Origin: Paenibacillus sp. GP183
Lineage (GTDB): Bacteria > Bacillota > Bacilli > Paenibacillales > NBRC-103111
DNA: 64,000 nucleotides
Assembly: GCF_900104695.1 (NCBI RefSeq)
Contig: NZ_FNSW01000001.1
Coordinates: 3,590,001-3,654,000, forward strand
Reading direction: 5' to 3'
This document shows positions 1 to 8,410 of this stretch, piece after piece. Position numbers and translations under genes: made by a program. The notes beneath the pieces are model-generated. The model did not search any database. It saw nothing but the letters and a program-made list of their open reading frames with translations, and had not been told where the DNA came from. The first letter of the stretch is position 1, and each line of letters starts with the position of its first letter.

Positions 1-710
<710 letters not shown>

Positions 711-713
711 AAC

Positions 714-743
714 TTGATTAGGCTTCCTGATCTGTGCTACAAT
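714..743 (+). promoter_or_regulatory. Likely sigma-A promoter of the tRNA-Ser gene
   Basis: TTGATT at 714-719 and TACAAT at 738-743 are separated by 18 bases and lie about 50 bases upstream of the tRNA. They are good matches to the -35 and -10 consensus. No terminator is seen between serS and the tRNA, so read-through is also possible. Confidence 0.55.
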
Positions 744-791
744 GCTTTTTGTCACTGTGTGTGGATGTTCTCACCCCGAGAACACCTTCAT

Positions 792-876
792 GGAGAGGTG
801 GTCGAGTGGTTTAAGGCAGCGGTCTTGAAAACCGCCGAGGTGCAAGCCTCCGTGGGTTCGAATCCCACCCTCTCCG
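792..876 (+). tRNA. tRNA-Ser (anticodon UGA)
   Basis: A class II tRNA with a seven-base acceptor stem (GGAGAGG with CCTCTCC) and discriminator G. The anticodon stem GCGGT/ACCGC encloses the loop CTTGAAA (anticodon TGA). It has a long variable arm typical of tRNA-Ser and a T arm containing GGTTCGAATCC. The CCA end is not encoded (TAC follows the discriminator). Confidence 0.97.
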
Positions 877-937
877 TACCTACATACCTGCACATCAAAA
901 ACGTTGATATAACGGCGTATATGTGACTTAAGACTTT

Positions 938-979
938 AAACGCAGTTACCGTTCATTAGGCGGTCTAGCTGCGTTTTTT
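938..979 (+). terminator. Rho-independent terminator after tRNA-Ser
   Basis: AACGCAG(T)TACCG pairs with CGGTCTAGCTGCGTT around a short loop, followed by a run of six T. Confidence 0.85.
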
Positions 980-1163
980 CGTTTTACCGCTTAAAAAACG
1001 CCTGTGCGGTGTTTATAAACCCCTGGCATGTTAACCCAAGCCGGCTAAAACTGGATTATTGACCCACATATACCATCATTCATCTAATGATCAAATGCTA
1101 GTAAAGTAGTAATCTTATATATCGTAGATTAGAAAAATTTAGAGAGTGGAGGAAGAATTTTAA

Positions 1164-1766
1164 ATGAACAAAACTATAAAGGGGTTTCTAATAGGTGTTG
1201 TAACCACTGCAGTTTTTACTACTTCGGGACTTGCAATGGCTTCTAACGGTTATTTCCAAGATAATGGTTGGTGGACACCCGCGGCTGAGTGGGCAAAAGA
1301 TCAAGGGTTAATGACCGGTCTGGGGAATGGATATTTTGGTGGTGAGCAAACAGTAACACGAGGACAATTAGCACAGGTTCTTAAAAACCTTGCAGATACT
1401 GGTGTAATCACAGTAAATAAGTCGCAACAGCCAGTGACCACAACACCAACACCAACACCAACACCAACACCAACACCAACACCAACATCAACATCAGCAC
1501 CAACACCAGCACCAACAGCCAATGAAATAACGCTTGGAACTGGCACATTCTACGTTGGTAAAGACATTAACGCAGGAAGATATGTCGTATCAACAACTAA
1601 TAATGGCGGTAACTTCTTTGTAACTGATCCAAGCGGAATTTCAAGCGTAAATGAAATTCTTGGTACAGATCCAAGTTATGTCAATAACATCACAATAGAT
1701 TTGGTTAACGGTCAAAATATTAAAATTAGTGGTTTGCAATCTGTGAAATTTACACCGAAAGCATAG
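1164..1766 (+). CDS. Secreted SLH-like protein with Thr-Pro repeat linker
   Basis: A 200-aa exported protein of unknown function. Residues 1-26 form a signal peptide (Lys near the N-terminus, hydrophobic core, Ala-Met-Ala-Ser cleavage region). Residues 30-72 resemble one S-layer-homology (SLH) repeat (AAEWAKDQGLMTG, then QTVTRGQLAQVL), which would bind pyruvylated wall polymer. A linker of repeated Thr-Pro follows (about residues 93-117). The C-terminal 75 residues contain a GTFYVGKDINAGRY block, like small beta-rich surface domains. The start is chosen because AGAGTGGAGGAAG lies just upstream. A single SLH repeat is fewer than the usual three, so anchoring would be weak or need a partner. 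Confidence 0.75.
   Translation: MNKTIKGFLIGVVTTAVFTTSGLAMASNGYFQDNGWWTPAAEWAKDQGLMTGLGNGYFGGEQTVTRGQLAQVLKNLADTGVITVNKSQQPVTTTPTPTPTPTPTPTPTSTSAPTPAPTANEITLGTGTFYVGKDINAGRYVVSTTNNGGNFFVTDPSGISSVNEILGTDPSYVNNITIDLVNGQNIKISGLQSVKFTPKA
1441..1516 (+). repeat. In-frame hexanucleotide microsatellite (ACACCA)n
   Basis: About ten near-perfect tandem copies of a six-base unit encode the Thr-Pro linker. The last copies have decayed (ACATCA, GCACCA). Because the unit is six bases, gain or loss of copies changes linker length without shifting the frame. Confidence 0.9.
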
Positions 1767-1774
1767 TTTATGTA

Positions 1775-1808
1775 AAAACGCCCTTGGGATAAACCCTTGG
1801 GCGTTTTT
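1775..1808 (+). terminator. Rho-independent terminator
   Basis: AAACGCCC...GGGCGTTT with an inner GGG/CCC and a T run, nine bases after the stop codon of the SLH-like gene. Confidence 0.85.
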
Positions 1809-1960
1809 ATTTTGACTAACGTTCCCTTTAGCTGAAGATGGTGTAGACCGCCTCGATTTGAAAAGTTTGACTTCCTTTCCATACATTCGTTCGATCTGGT
1901 TTGTTTGTTTCCACTCACTCCTGTAAATCATAAGTATAAACAAATAAAGGAGTGAAAGAG

Positions 1961-2329
1961 ATGAACAAAATAAGCCTTGCTTTAACTTCGGTTTTGCTTT
2001 CTTCAACTTTATTGGCAGGATGTACTGCAAATGGCATCAAAACCAAGTCGCTGAATGATAATCGCGGGTATAGGCCTTTCGCAACCACTGCACCAGGGAT
2101 GCCAACTCAATTTACTGATGTTCCATATGATTGGTACACGGATAAAGTTCAATGGGGAGCAAATTTAGGCATTATTGATGGGTATCCAGACCTTACTTTT
2201 CACCCTAATTCACCTATAACCAGGGCTGAAGTCATTAAAATTATTAAATCATTATCTGATAAAGGATACATCACTGTGCCTGCTACACCGACACCCACAA
2301 CCAGTCCTGCACCTTCACCATCACTATAA
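1961..2329 (+). CDS. Small lipoprotein with one SLH repeat
   Basis: A 122-aa predicted lipoprotein. A hydrophobic signal segment ends in the lipobox LLAGC, so the mature protein should start at a lipidated Cys near residue 20. Residues about 52-102 form a typical SLH repeat (FTDVPYDWYTDKVQW, then IDGYPDLTFHPNSPITRAEVIKII). The tail is Thr/Pro/Ser rich, as in the gene upstream. The ATG at 1961 is preferred over the upstream GTG because AAAGGAGTG ends seven bases before it. It has its own promoter region and terminator and so looks monocistronic. Its role is unknown; it may link membrane and wall polymer. Confidence 0.8.
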   Translation: MNKISLALTSVLLSSTLLAGCTANGIKTKSLNDNRGYRPFATTAPGMPTQFTDVPYDWYTDKVQWGANLGIIDGYPDLTFHPNSPITRAEVIKIIKSLSDKGYITVPATPTPTTSPAPSPSL

Positions 2330-2339
2330 ATATTCATGA

Positions 2340-2373
2340 GAGGACATGGTGGAATTTCCGTGTCCTTTCTTTT
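2340..2373 (+). terminator. Rho-independent terminator
   Basis: AGGACATGG pairs with CCGTGTCCT around TGGAATTT, followed by a T-rich tract. Confidence 0.8.
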
Positions 2374-2438
2374 AGGTGTTTTTTGTGCAGTCGTATAAAA
2401 AGCCCAGGGCTTTCGCACTTTATACATGTGGAGGTGGT

Positions 2439-2789
2439 ATGATGAGCAAGCTGGATAGGCCTGTTATTGACCAAGCCCGATTGGTGGAGGAGTGGAAATC
2501 GGCGTTGCCGAATACATTGGAACAAGAGGATCAGGCCCGCATTTGGGCAGATGAAAGTAACCCGCAAGCGCTGCGTGTCCATATTACAACAGCCGGGCAT
2601 AGCGGGTATACATTTGATTTTAAAGTTACTTATGTAGATTCGCGGGAAGTGAAGGTGGAGCTGGTCGATGTCGAGCAAGGTCAGACTCATATGGATGAAC
2701 GGACGGAAATCGTGCAATCGCTGATCAATGATTATGTCAGGCATATTCATGAGTGCACTCAAGCTCTTAAGGAAGTTACCCATGCCTAA
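2439..2789 (+). CDS. Conserved hypothetical protein, 116 aa
   Basis: I do not recognise a named family. The protein is hydrophilic, without a signal peptide or membrane segment. Its central part is predicted to be beta-rich (ALRVHITTAGHSGYTFDFKVTYVDSREVKVELVDVE), and its ends look helical. The start ATG is chosen because GAGGTGG lies just upstream; a second in-frame ATG follows immediately. It precedes two very small genes, the second of which is a spore protein, so a sporulation link is possible but unproven. Confidence 0.7.
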   Translation: MMSKLDRPVIDQARLVEEWKSALPNTLEQEDQARIWADESNPQALRVHITTAGHSGYTFDFKVTYVDSREVKVELVDVEQGQTHMDERTEIVQSLINDYVRHIHECTQALKEVTHA

Positions 2790-2806
2790 AAGAGGAGAAG
2801 AAAGCG

Positions 2807-2956
2807 ATGACGGAGCAAAAAAGCAGAGACAAGAATTTGCAAAATGTGGTCAAAGATTTCAATAAAACGGTTGTGACGGATCAACAAGCTCAGCAAGTAC
2901 AGCAGCAAACAAATGATCACAGGCACCAAGATGCTCTAAACCATGATGAGGAATAA
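2807..2956 (+). CDS. Small hydrophilic protein, 49 aa, unknown function
   Basis: A short open frame with a strong ribosome-binding site (AGAGGAGAAG, six bases before ATG). It encodes a Gln/Asn/Asp/His-rich peptide starting MTEQKSRDKNL and ending HDEE. It lies 17 bases after the preceding gene and 37 bases before sspP in the same direction, so the three are probably co-transcribed. Composition and size fit a minor spore protein, but no family signature is visible. Confidence 0.55.
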   Translation: MTEQKSRDKNLQNVVKDFNKTVVTDQQAQQVQQQTNDHRHQDALNHDEE

Positions 2957-2993
2957 GGATGATGTACCATTTTGATTGAAAGGAGATTTATCC

Positions 2994-3146
2994 ATGTCCA
3001 AGCCCAAAGCACAACCTGTGAGTTTAGGTAAGCCGAATAATAATGGGCAGGGAGAGCACAACGACAAACCCGTGGAACCTCTCTCCGGATCCAAGAAAGT
3101 TAAAAACCGTCAGCATTCTCGTCAAAATCACGGTGAAGGCTTTTAA
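2994..3146 (+). CDS. sspP: Small acid-soluble spore protein P (SspP type)
   Basis: A 50-aa basic protein. The C-terminal half EPLSGSKKVKNRQHSRQNH closely resembles the conserved core of Bacillus SspP (PEPLSGSKKVKNR-HTRQKH). SspP is a minor small acid-soluble protein of the spore core, normally made in the forespore; its exact role is not established. The ribosome-binding site AAAGGAGA lies upstream of ATG 2994. The gene sits alone after two unrecognised small genes. Confidence 0.85.
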   Translation: MSKPKAQPVSLGKPNNNGQGEHNDKPVEPLSGSKKVKNRQHSRQNHGEGF

Positions 3147-3367
3147 TAATAAATCTATAATCAGGTTATACTATGTTTTGTCGATGAACGAAAGAGGTGT
3201 GGTTCCGTTGGAAAAGCTCCGCGAAACAACCGCTAAGATGAATTCTTTCTAACTTGTTAATCAGGCTGGAGGAGATGTGCCAAAGACACTTTATGTGTAT
3301 TAGAAGCAGATTTACCGAAAGTAAGAACGTACACTTAAAACATGTACACTAACAAGATAAGTAAGTA

Positions 3368-4585
3368 TCATACGTCATCGGCAAAAAAGAATCCTTCGGG
3401 GTTCTTTTTTATTTTATTTTCCGATTTTATAAGCCACTGGGAAAGGACAGCAGTCAGGCAGCCTAGTATACCGAGGACCAAAAAGCCCTGACTCAGTTGA
3501 AACCAATCACCGACGACCCCCATCAGCACAGGACCAATGAACATTCCCAGACCATAGATAGCTTGAAAAAAGCCCATCGCTGTCGCTCGCTTTTCCGCAG
3601 TCATATATTTGATGCTCAGACCCATAAGGACGGGGAAAGATAATCCTCTTCCGAATCCGGCGATGGCTTGAGTCAGCATAAGCACCCATAAAGTATGGGT
3701 AAAAGGTATGGTGATCGTAAACACGCCCATCAGCACAAAGCCAAACACAGCGACACGTTTCTCACCGAACCTGGCTGACCATAGACCGCTGCCAAACAGT
3801 GAAGCCAGAGCTACCGGCAGGCTTGAGATGAAGGTGAGGAGGGCCATGTCGAGCTTACTTGCACCGAGCTGCTCGGCATAAACAGGGGTGAAACCAAAAA
3901 CGGTGGCAAACACAATCACCTGCGAAAGGATCGCCAGCAAGGATACCATGAGCAGCATCCGATTCCCCGCTACCTCCACGACGCCGCGCAAGGTGATTTT
4001 GGGAGCATTCATCTCCACTTTTTCAACAAGAAACAAAGAGCCTAACAGCCCTACAACGCCTATCCCCGCTCCCAGCAAAAAGGAGGCTTCCCAGCCCCTC
4101 GAATCGGCTATCCAACCCGCCATCATGATGCCGAACATCTGTCCAATCGAATTATAAAAGCTGATCATGCCGATGGCTTTGGTTGATTCCTCATGCTTAA
4201 AGTAGCTCGTGAATAAAACGGTAAAATCCACCCACGTAGCCGCAGCCGCACCAGCGAGTGCACGCAAAATTAATATCCACGTGAAATCATTCGTGTACCA
4301 AAGTCCTAAGCCGCATAGACCTGTAAAAAATAAGCCGAATGTAATGAAAAGCTTTCTTTTATGAAAACGATCTGACATGATACCGACCGGAATTCTTAAA
4401 AGCATTTGTGAAATGCCGTACATCCCTACGATCCAACCGGCAAGCTGATGAGAACCTCCCAAAGACTCGACATAGGGAGCCATAATGGGAACGCTGGTGT
4501 ACATAGACATCCAGAAAAGCAGGGTAACCGCACAAAACAGCGGAATTCGAAAGTTGACAGGTTTGGCCAAACTATCTACATGCAT
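3368..4585 (-). CDS. Major facilitator superfamily transporter (probable drug or metabolite exporter)
   Basis: A 405-aa integral membrane protein with about 12 hydrophobic segments. The MFS signature between TM2 and TM3 is visible (GIMSDRFHKRKLFITFG, matching the G-x-x-x-D-R-x-G-R-R type), and a related repeat (GLWSARFGEKRVAVFG) starts the second half. The substrate cannot be told from sequence. The start at 4585 (MHVDSLAKP) is chosen because GGAGGT precedes it on the minus strand; an upstream in-frame extension has no ribosome-binding site. It lies downstream of bioY on the same strand but is separated from it by a terminator. The last 13 codons run through a terminator-like palindrome. Confidence 0.85.
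   Translation of the reverse strand: MHVDSLAKPVNFRIPLFCAVTLLFWMSMYTSVPIMAPYVESLGGSHQLAGWIVGMYGISQMLLRIPVGIMSDRFHKRKLFITFGLFFTGLCGLGLWYTNDFTWILILRALAGAAAATWVDFTVLFTSYFKHEESTKAIGMISFYNSIGQMFGIMMAGWIADSRGWEASFLLGAGIGVVGLLGSLFLVEKVEMNAPKITLRGVVEVAGNRMLLMVSLLAILSQVIVFATVFGFTPVYAEQLGASKLDMALLTFISSLPVALASLFGSGLWSARFGEKRVAVFGFVLMGVFTITIPFTHTLWVLMLTQAIAGFGRGLSFPVLMGLSIKYMTAEKRATAMGFFQAIYGLGMFIGPVLMGVVGDWFQLSQGFLVLGILGCLTAVLSQWLIKSENKIKKNPEGFFFADDV
3383..3410. terminator. Bidirectional terminator hairpin inside the 3' end of the MFS gene
   Basis: AAAAAAGAATCC-TTC-GGGGTTCTTTTTT is a near-perfect palindrome with A and T tracts on both sides, so it could stop transcription from either side. It lies within the last codons of the minus-strand transporter gene (codons for NPEGFFF), which is unusual. 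Confidence 0.75.
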
Positions 4586-4662
4586 GATGGGAATACCTCC
4601 AGGCCTGACATAACAATTAAACTTCGACAAGAATATGTGAAAAACCTTCCTCTTCCGAATAT

Positions 4663-4696
4663 GAAAAAACTCCCACGCATTGAAGTGAGAGTTTAT
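4663..4696 (-). terminator. Rho-independent terminator of bioY
   Basis: On the minus strand AAACTCTCAC pairs with GTGGGAGTTT (one wobble) around TTCAATGC, followed by six T, just after the bioY stop. Confidence 0.8.
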
Positions 4697-4709
4697 CATG
4701 TAAGTTGGT

Positions 4710-5285
4710 TTATCGGGCAAGCCGTGAATGTGCTAACTTCGGGACAAATTGACGCAAACTGAGGACGACACCGGCCGCAGCTATAGCTTTAACCATGTCT
4801 GGCAGCAAAAATGGATATCCACCCAGCATCCAAGCTTTGGAAATAGAGAAGCCAGCTGCATGGGCTAGCCAAGGAACGCCAGTGACATATAACAGCAGAG
4901 ATCCGAATAGCTCCATAGTTACGAAGAGCAGTATGTAGGAGACAGGCCCTTTACCCTTGATCCGATCCGACATCCAGCCGATAGCGAATGCCGCAACGGG
5001 GAACATCCAGATGAAGCCGCCAGATTTGCCCAAGATGAGAGACAGCCCACCTTGCCCATGCAATAGCGGTAACCCGAGAGCAGTTAGTGCAACCACGACG
5101 AAAATGCTGTAAAATCCATAACGGGCGCCAAGCAGGCCCCCTGTAAGCATCAAAGCGAAGCTTTGGAGAGTAAATGGAACAGGGAATAAGCCGGGTGTAA
5201 TTGTGATCAAGCTGAATAAAATAAAGAGTGCGGCGAATAAAGCGCTAAATACGAGACCTCGAACATTCCAGGATGATGTTTGCAT
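4710..5285 (-). CDS. bioY: Biotin transporter S component BioY
   Basis: Substrate-binding membrane subunit for biotin uptake. The 191-aa protein has six predicted membrane spans and BioY features (PVPFTLQSFALMLTGGLLG near residues 37-55; GFIWMFPVAAFAIGW in the middle; GGYPFLLPDMVKAIAAA near the C-terminus). ATG 5285 is chosen (AAAGGGGCAG upstream) over an ATG further out. The gene is divergent from an ECF ATPase and an ATPase/T-component fusion, so the three probably form a dedicated biotin ECF transporter. A perfect BirA-type operator 18 bases upstream of the start predicts repression by BirA charged with biotinyl-AMP. Confidence 0.95.
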   Translation of the reverse strand: MQTSSWNVRGLVFSALFAALFILFSLITITPGLFPVPFTLQSFALMLTGGLLGARYGFYSIFVVVALTALGLPLLHGQGGLSLILGKSGGFIWMFPVAAFAIGWMSDRIKGKGPVSYILLFVTMELFGSLLLYVTGVPWLAHAAGFSISKAWMLGGYPFLLPDMVKAIAAAGVVLSLRQFVPKLAHSRLAR

Positions 5286-5303
5286 TGATTCTGCCCCTTT
5301 CAT

Positions 5304-5337
5304 TTGTTAACCTTAAATTATGATTATTGGTTAACAA
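5304..5337. promoter_or_regulatory. BirA operator (biotin-responsive)
   Basis: A perfect inverted repeat of TTGTTAACC and GGTTAACAA separated by 16 bases, which matches the known Bacillales BirA box arrangement. It lies between bioY (minus) and the ECF ATPase gene (plus), 18 bases from the bioY start and 54 from the ATPase start, so it could control both directions. Confidence 0.9.
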
Positions 5338-5391
5338 TATGAATATTAGCATAGATGGTCTATCTTTTGGAAGAGGTATGGGTGAAATAGT

Positions 5392-6198
5392 ATGATCAAC
5401 CAGCAAGATCTTATATGTAAAGATGTTTATGTATATGCTTCTAACAGCGATGAACATGTGGCTCTGCTGAAAGGAATTAACCTGCGCATTACTCAAGGTG
5501 AATGGGTGAGCATCATCGGCCGAAATGGCAGTGGGAAGTCCACATTGGCTCAAGTGCTGACTGGCATTTTACCTGTAAACGAAGGGGAAGTGGAGCACGG
5601 TTTTGCAGGGTTGGATCCAATTCCCTACGTTATGCAGCAGGAAGGCCAACTGTTTGGAGAGACGCCTTGGGAAGACATCGTGTTTCTGCTGGAGGTTCGC
5701 GGCTTCGATCCAGACCAGATAGCTGCCACTTCTGTTCATGCCTTGGCACGGGTTGGGTTATCGGCAGAAAGGCATAGGCCCATTTCCGAATTATCGGGGG
5801 GACAAAAGCAGCTTGCTGCAATGGCAGGATGTTTGGCGGCTAATGCTCCATTGCTGCTGTTCGATGAAGCAGCCTCGATGCTTGATTCCACATCTCGTCA
5901 TCTCGTGCTGGAAGCGGCCAAAAATTTACACAACAAGGGCGCGACGGTGATTTGGATGACGCATCATATGGAAGAGCTGTCGGCAGGTGAGCGGGTTGTT
6001 GCTCTTGATCAGGGACAGATTGTTTTTGATGGCTCCCTGACTTCGTTTTTCTATGGCTCACTTTGTGAAAAATTGGGATTCGAGCTGCCTTTCCCGGTCC
6101 TGATCGCCAAGGAGCTAATCCAATCGGGCATCACGCTTTCCTCCCTGCCGATTACAGCCATTGAATTGGCAGAGGCGGTACGCGGTCGTGCAGGATAA
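5392..6198 (+). CDS. ECF transporter ATP-binding protein (biotin module)
   Basis: One of two ATPases that power an energy-coupling-factor transporter at the inner face of the membrane. The 268-aa protein has Walker A GRNGSGKST (residues 43-51), a Q-loop after YVMQQEGQLFG, ABC signature LSGGQKQL near residue 140, Walker B LLLFDEA, and the switch His in WMTHHMEEL. It matches EcfA1/CbiO-type ATPases. The stop lies inside the next gene (11-base overlap if that gene starts at GTG 6188), indicating translational coupling. The nearby BirA operator and divergent bioY indicate biotin as the cargo. Confidence 0.92.
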   Translation: MINQQDLICKDVYVYASNSDEHVALLKGINLRITQGEWVSIIGRNGSGKSTLAQVLTGILPVNEGEVEHGFAGLDPIPYVMQQEGQLFGETPWEDIVFLLEVRGFDPDQIAATSVHALARVGLSAERHRPISELSGGQKQLAAMAGCLAANAPLLLFDEAASMLDSTSRHLVLEAAKNLHNKGATVIWMTHHMEELSAGERVVALDQGQIVFDGSLTSFFYGSLCEKLGFELPFPVLIAKELIQSGITLSSLPITAIELAEAVRGRAG

Positions 6199-7885
6199 TT
6201 TGAACGTAATCGGGTTGACTGTAGCCGTGGAGGGGATACCGATTTTGATCGACCTCAACCACAAGTTCCAAGCAGGTACCGTAACACTTGTAGTAGGCCG
6301 CAGCGGAACAGGCAAGACGTTGCTGCTGGAGACCTTGTCGGGGGTTCGTGAGCCTGCCGCCGGCACTATCGAGGTGGGGAGCGAACCGCTTTGGTTGAAG
6401 TCCAGTTCGAGGAAGAGAACCTTGAACCGGCGCGCTTTGCTGCTTCTGGGGACCGCTTTCCAGCATCCCGAGCATCAATTGTTCGCGCGTACTGTTAGAG
6501 AAGAATTGTTATATACGCTGGAGCCGTATAAGCTGACCTCAGGAGAACGCGCAGCCAGGATGGAGAGCTTGCAGCCAATGTCCAGTGAAGATATGAAATC
6601 CTGGCAGGCACGTGATCCTTACACCTTGAGCGGAGGCGAGAAACGCCGCCTTCTTCTCTCTCTCCTGCAAGCAGCGCAGCCGGCATGGCTGCTGCTTGAT
6701 GAGCCGACGGCTGGAGTGGATCACGAAGGGATCTCACTGTTGTGCAGCCGGCTTAAGGAGTGGAAGCAAAGCGGCAAGGGAGCCATCGTGGTGACCCACG
6801 ATTTTGAGAGCTTGCTGCCCGCCGCCGATCGCGTGCTCATCTTGCACGAGGGCCGCATCGCCTGGAACGGCACGCCAGCGGAAATGGCTATGTATCCTCG
6901 TGTGCTTGAGGATGCAGGCCTAGCCCTTTCGGAGCGGCTCGAGACGCTCCGTATGCTCCGGCAGTCGGGCTTTCCGGTGCCCGATGGTTGGGTAGATGCC
7001 CGCGAAGCAGCAGCAGCAATAGCTCGCGGGCTGAGTACGGGTCCGATCGGGATTGTTAATAGAGAGGAGACATTACTAGAAGCAGTAGATTCATCGGCAG
7101 CGGAACCATCGGAGGAAATCGCGTTAACCAAGTGTGTTCCCCGCTTTATAAAGAGGGATCCGCTAGCTGTTTGGCTTTCCTATATAGGGGTTTCTACAGG
7201 TATCCTGCTTCAATCCCATTGGATCGGCTGGTTAGCCGGAGTTATTGTTACCCTGGGAGTGATTGGTTACAGCCATGTACCATACCGCATTTGGTCCAAG
7301 CCGGCTTCAGCATTTTTTGTATTTACTATGATTGCTGCTATCATTTCAGGGATTACTTACGATAGCTCGGTTGGACTTGGTTTTTCCTTTGATCCGGCTT
7401 TGGCAACCTTCTTCCGATTCGGCCTATTGATCATGGTGATGTTGATCGGATTTGTCCTTCTGTCCGGAATCGGCCACCTTCGGCTAAAACGGGCGCTGGA
7501 GCAGCGCCTGCATGGGCTGCAGCGTCTACGATTTCCGGTCCATCAATTCGCTCTCGTAGCCTCGCTGATGGTCCGCTTTTTGCCGACGGTGGTGGATGAG
7601 TGGCACCGATTCGCCCGGATCTCCGCAGCCCGCGGCAAATACCCGGTGCGCCCGGGACGAGTCCCCATTCGCCGAATATATCGGACGGCTATGCCCTTCC
7701 TTATATCGCTGCTTCGCCTGGGTGAGTTGTGGTCCATCATATTAATGTCCAGGGGAGTCGGTCGCGAGGGTTGGAATCCGACTCAAGCTCTCAAAATGAA
7801 ATTAAATCGACAGGATGGTTACATGATTGCAACAGCTTCGGGAGTCCTGCTGATGCTGTTATTTATCCGTCTTTATTGGAGTTAA
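6188..7885 (+). CDS. ECF transporter fusion protein: ATPase domain plus EcfT transmembrane domain
   Basis: A 565-aa protein joining two usually separate subunits. Residues about 1-290 are an ABC ATPase: Walker A GRSGTGKT (37-44), signature LSGGEKRR, Walker B WLLLDEPTAGVD, switch His in VTHDFESLL. A linker of about 30 residues follows. The last about 250 residues are an EcfT-like membrane domain with several spans and the two Ala/Ser-Arg-Gly motifs that bind the ATPases (SAARGKY; MSRGVGRE). GTG 6188 with AGAGGCGG upstream is preferred; a TTG at 6161 is the alternative. With the upstream ATPase and BioY it would give all four components of a biotin ECF complex from three genes. Confidence 0.9.
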   Translation: MQDNLNVIGLTVAVEGIPILIDLNHKFQAGTVTLVVGRSGTGKTLLLETLSGVREPAAGTIEVGSEPLWLKSSSRKRTLNRRALLLLGTAFQHPEHQLFARTVREELLYTLEPYKLTSGERAARMESLQPMSSEDMKSWQARDPYTLSGGEKRRLLLSLLQAAQPAWLLLDEPTAGVDHEGISLLCSRLKEWKQSGKGAIVVTHDFESLLPAADRVLILHEGRIAWNGTPAEMAMYPRVLEDAGLALSERLETLRMLRQSGFPVPDGWVDAREAAAAIARGLSTGPIGIVNREETLLEAVDSSAAEPSEEIALTKCVPRFIKRDPLAVWLSYIGVSTGILLQSHWIGWLAGVIVTLGVIGYSHVPYRIWSKPASAFFVFTMIAAIISGITYDSSVGLGFSFDPALATFFRFGLLIMVMLIGFVLLSGIGHLRLKRALEQRLHGLQRLRFPVHQFALVASLMVRFLPTVVDEWHRFARISAARGKYPVRPGRVPIRRIYRTAMPFLISLLRLGELWSIILMSRGVGREGWNPTQALKMKLNRQDGYMIATASGVLLMLLFIRLYWS

Positions 7886-7911
7886 ACCGCGCTTAAATTT
7901 AGGAGCACAAT

Positions 7912-7939
7912 TTGTATACTCCAAGAGATGTGCTATAAT
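7912..7939 (+). promoter_or_regulatory. Sigma-A-type promoter
   Basis: TTGTAT (7912-7917), a 16-base spacer and a perfect TATAAT (7934-7939), 31 bases upstream of the 63-aa gene. Confidence 0.65.
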
Positions 7940-7969
7940 ACCAGAGCACCTTCAAAGGAGGATGGCCAT

Positions 7970-8161
7970 ATGGAAAATGAAACTCTGTTAAAAGAAGACT
8001 TTGAGATTGAATATGCCAAGAACAAAGGCACAATCGTTGAGGCCAGGCAGCGCGGATTAAAAATCTTTGCGGGTAAAATCACGGGATTCTCCAATGATCA
8101 CGTTGCGATTGAAGGTAAAAAATTGTTAAGAGATGCAAATGAGTTTTATGGAATCGAATAA
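7970..8161 (+). CDS. Small hypothetical protein, 63 aa
   Basis: I do not recognise a family. The gene is well formed: AAAGGAGG ribosome-binding site, ATG 7970, its own promoter and a terminator directly after the stop. The protein is charged and soluble, with alternating hydrophobic positions suggesting beta strands (GTIVEARQRGLKIFAGKITGF, then HVAIEGKKLL). The glycine placement resembles small beta-barrel folds, but that is only an impression. Confidence 0.7.
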   Translation: MENETLLKEDFEIEYAKNKGTIVEARQRGLKIFAGKITGFSNDHVAIEGKKLLRDANEFYGIE

Positions 8162-8171
8162 AGAATCATGA

Positions 8172-8211
8172 AAAAAGCCAGAGCGGATGTAAATCCAGCA
8201 CTGGCTTTATT
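8172..8211. terminator. Bidirectional terminator between the 63-aa gene and tRNA-Arg
   Basis: AAAGCCAG pairs with CTGGCTTT, with an inner GGA/TCC. A tract of A on the left and T on the right lets it serve both the plus-strand gene and the converging minus-strand tRNA. Confidence 0.75.
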
Positions 8212-8235
8212 ACTTTTATGGAGTAAGATGGAAAA

Positions 8236-8311
8236 TGGCGGCCTCGAGATGACTCGAACATCCGACCTAACGTTTAGGAAACGTTTGCTCTATCCACTGA
8301 GCTACGAGGCC
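8236..8311 (-). tRNA. tRNA-Arg (anticodon CCU)
   Basis: On the minus strand: acceptor stem GGCCTCG/CGAGGCC, D arm with GCTCAGTGGATAGAGC, anticodon stem AACGT/ACGTT with loop TTCCTAA (anticodon CCT), T arm with TTCGAGT, discriminator G and an encoded CCA. It reads the AGG codon. Confidence 0.96.
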
Positions 8312-8410
8312 AGCAATAAATATTATAACACAGTAAAAAAAATATTACACCCAAGTGCAGGGGTTTCTGTGATCAGCAGCGTCTAATAGGTGGGAAAGGG
8401 GGAGAGAAGC

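Noticed and set aside
3180-3340. Tiny frames after sspP (about 22-25 codons, one beside GGAGGAG)
   Set aside because: The starts are too close to or lack a proper ribosome-binding site, the translations are not recognisable, and the length is within chance expectation.
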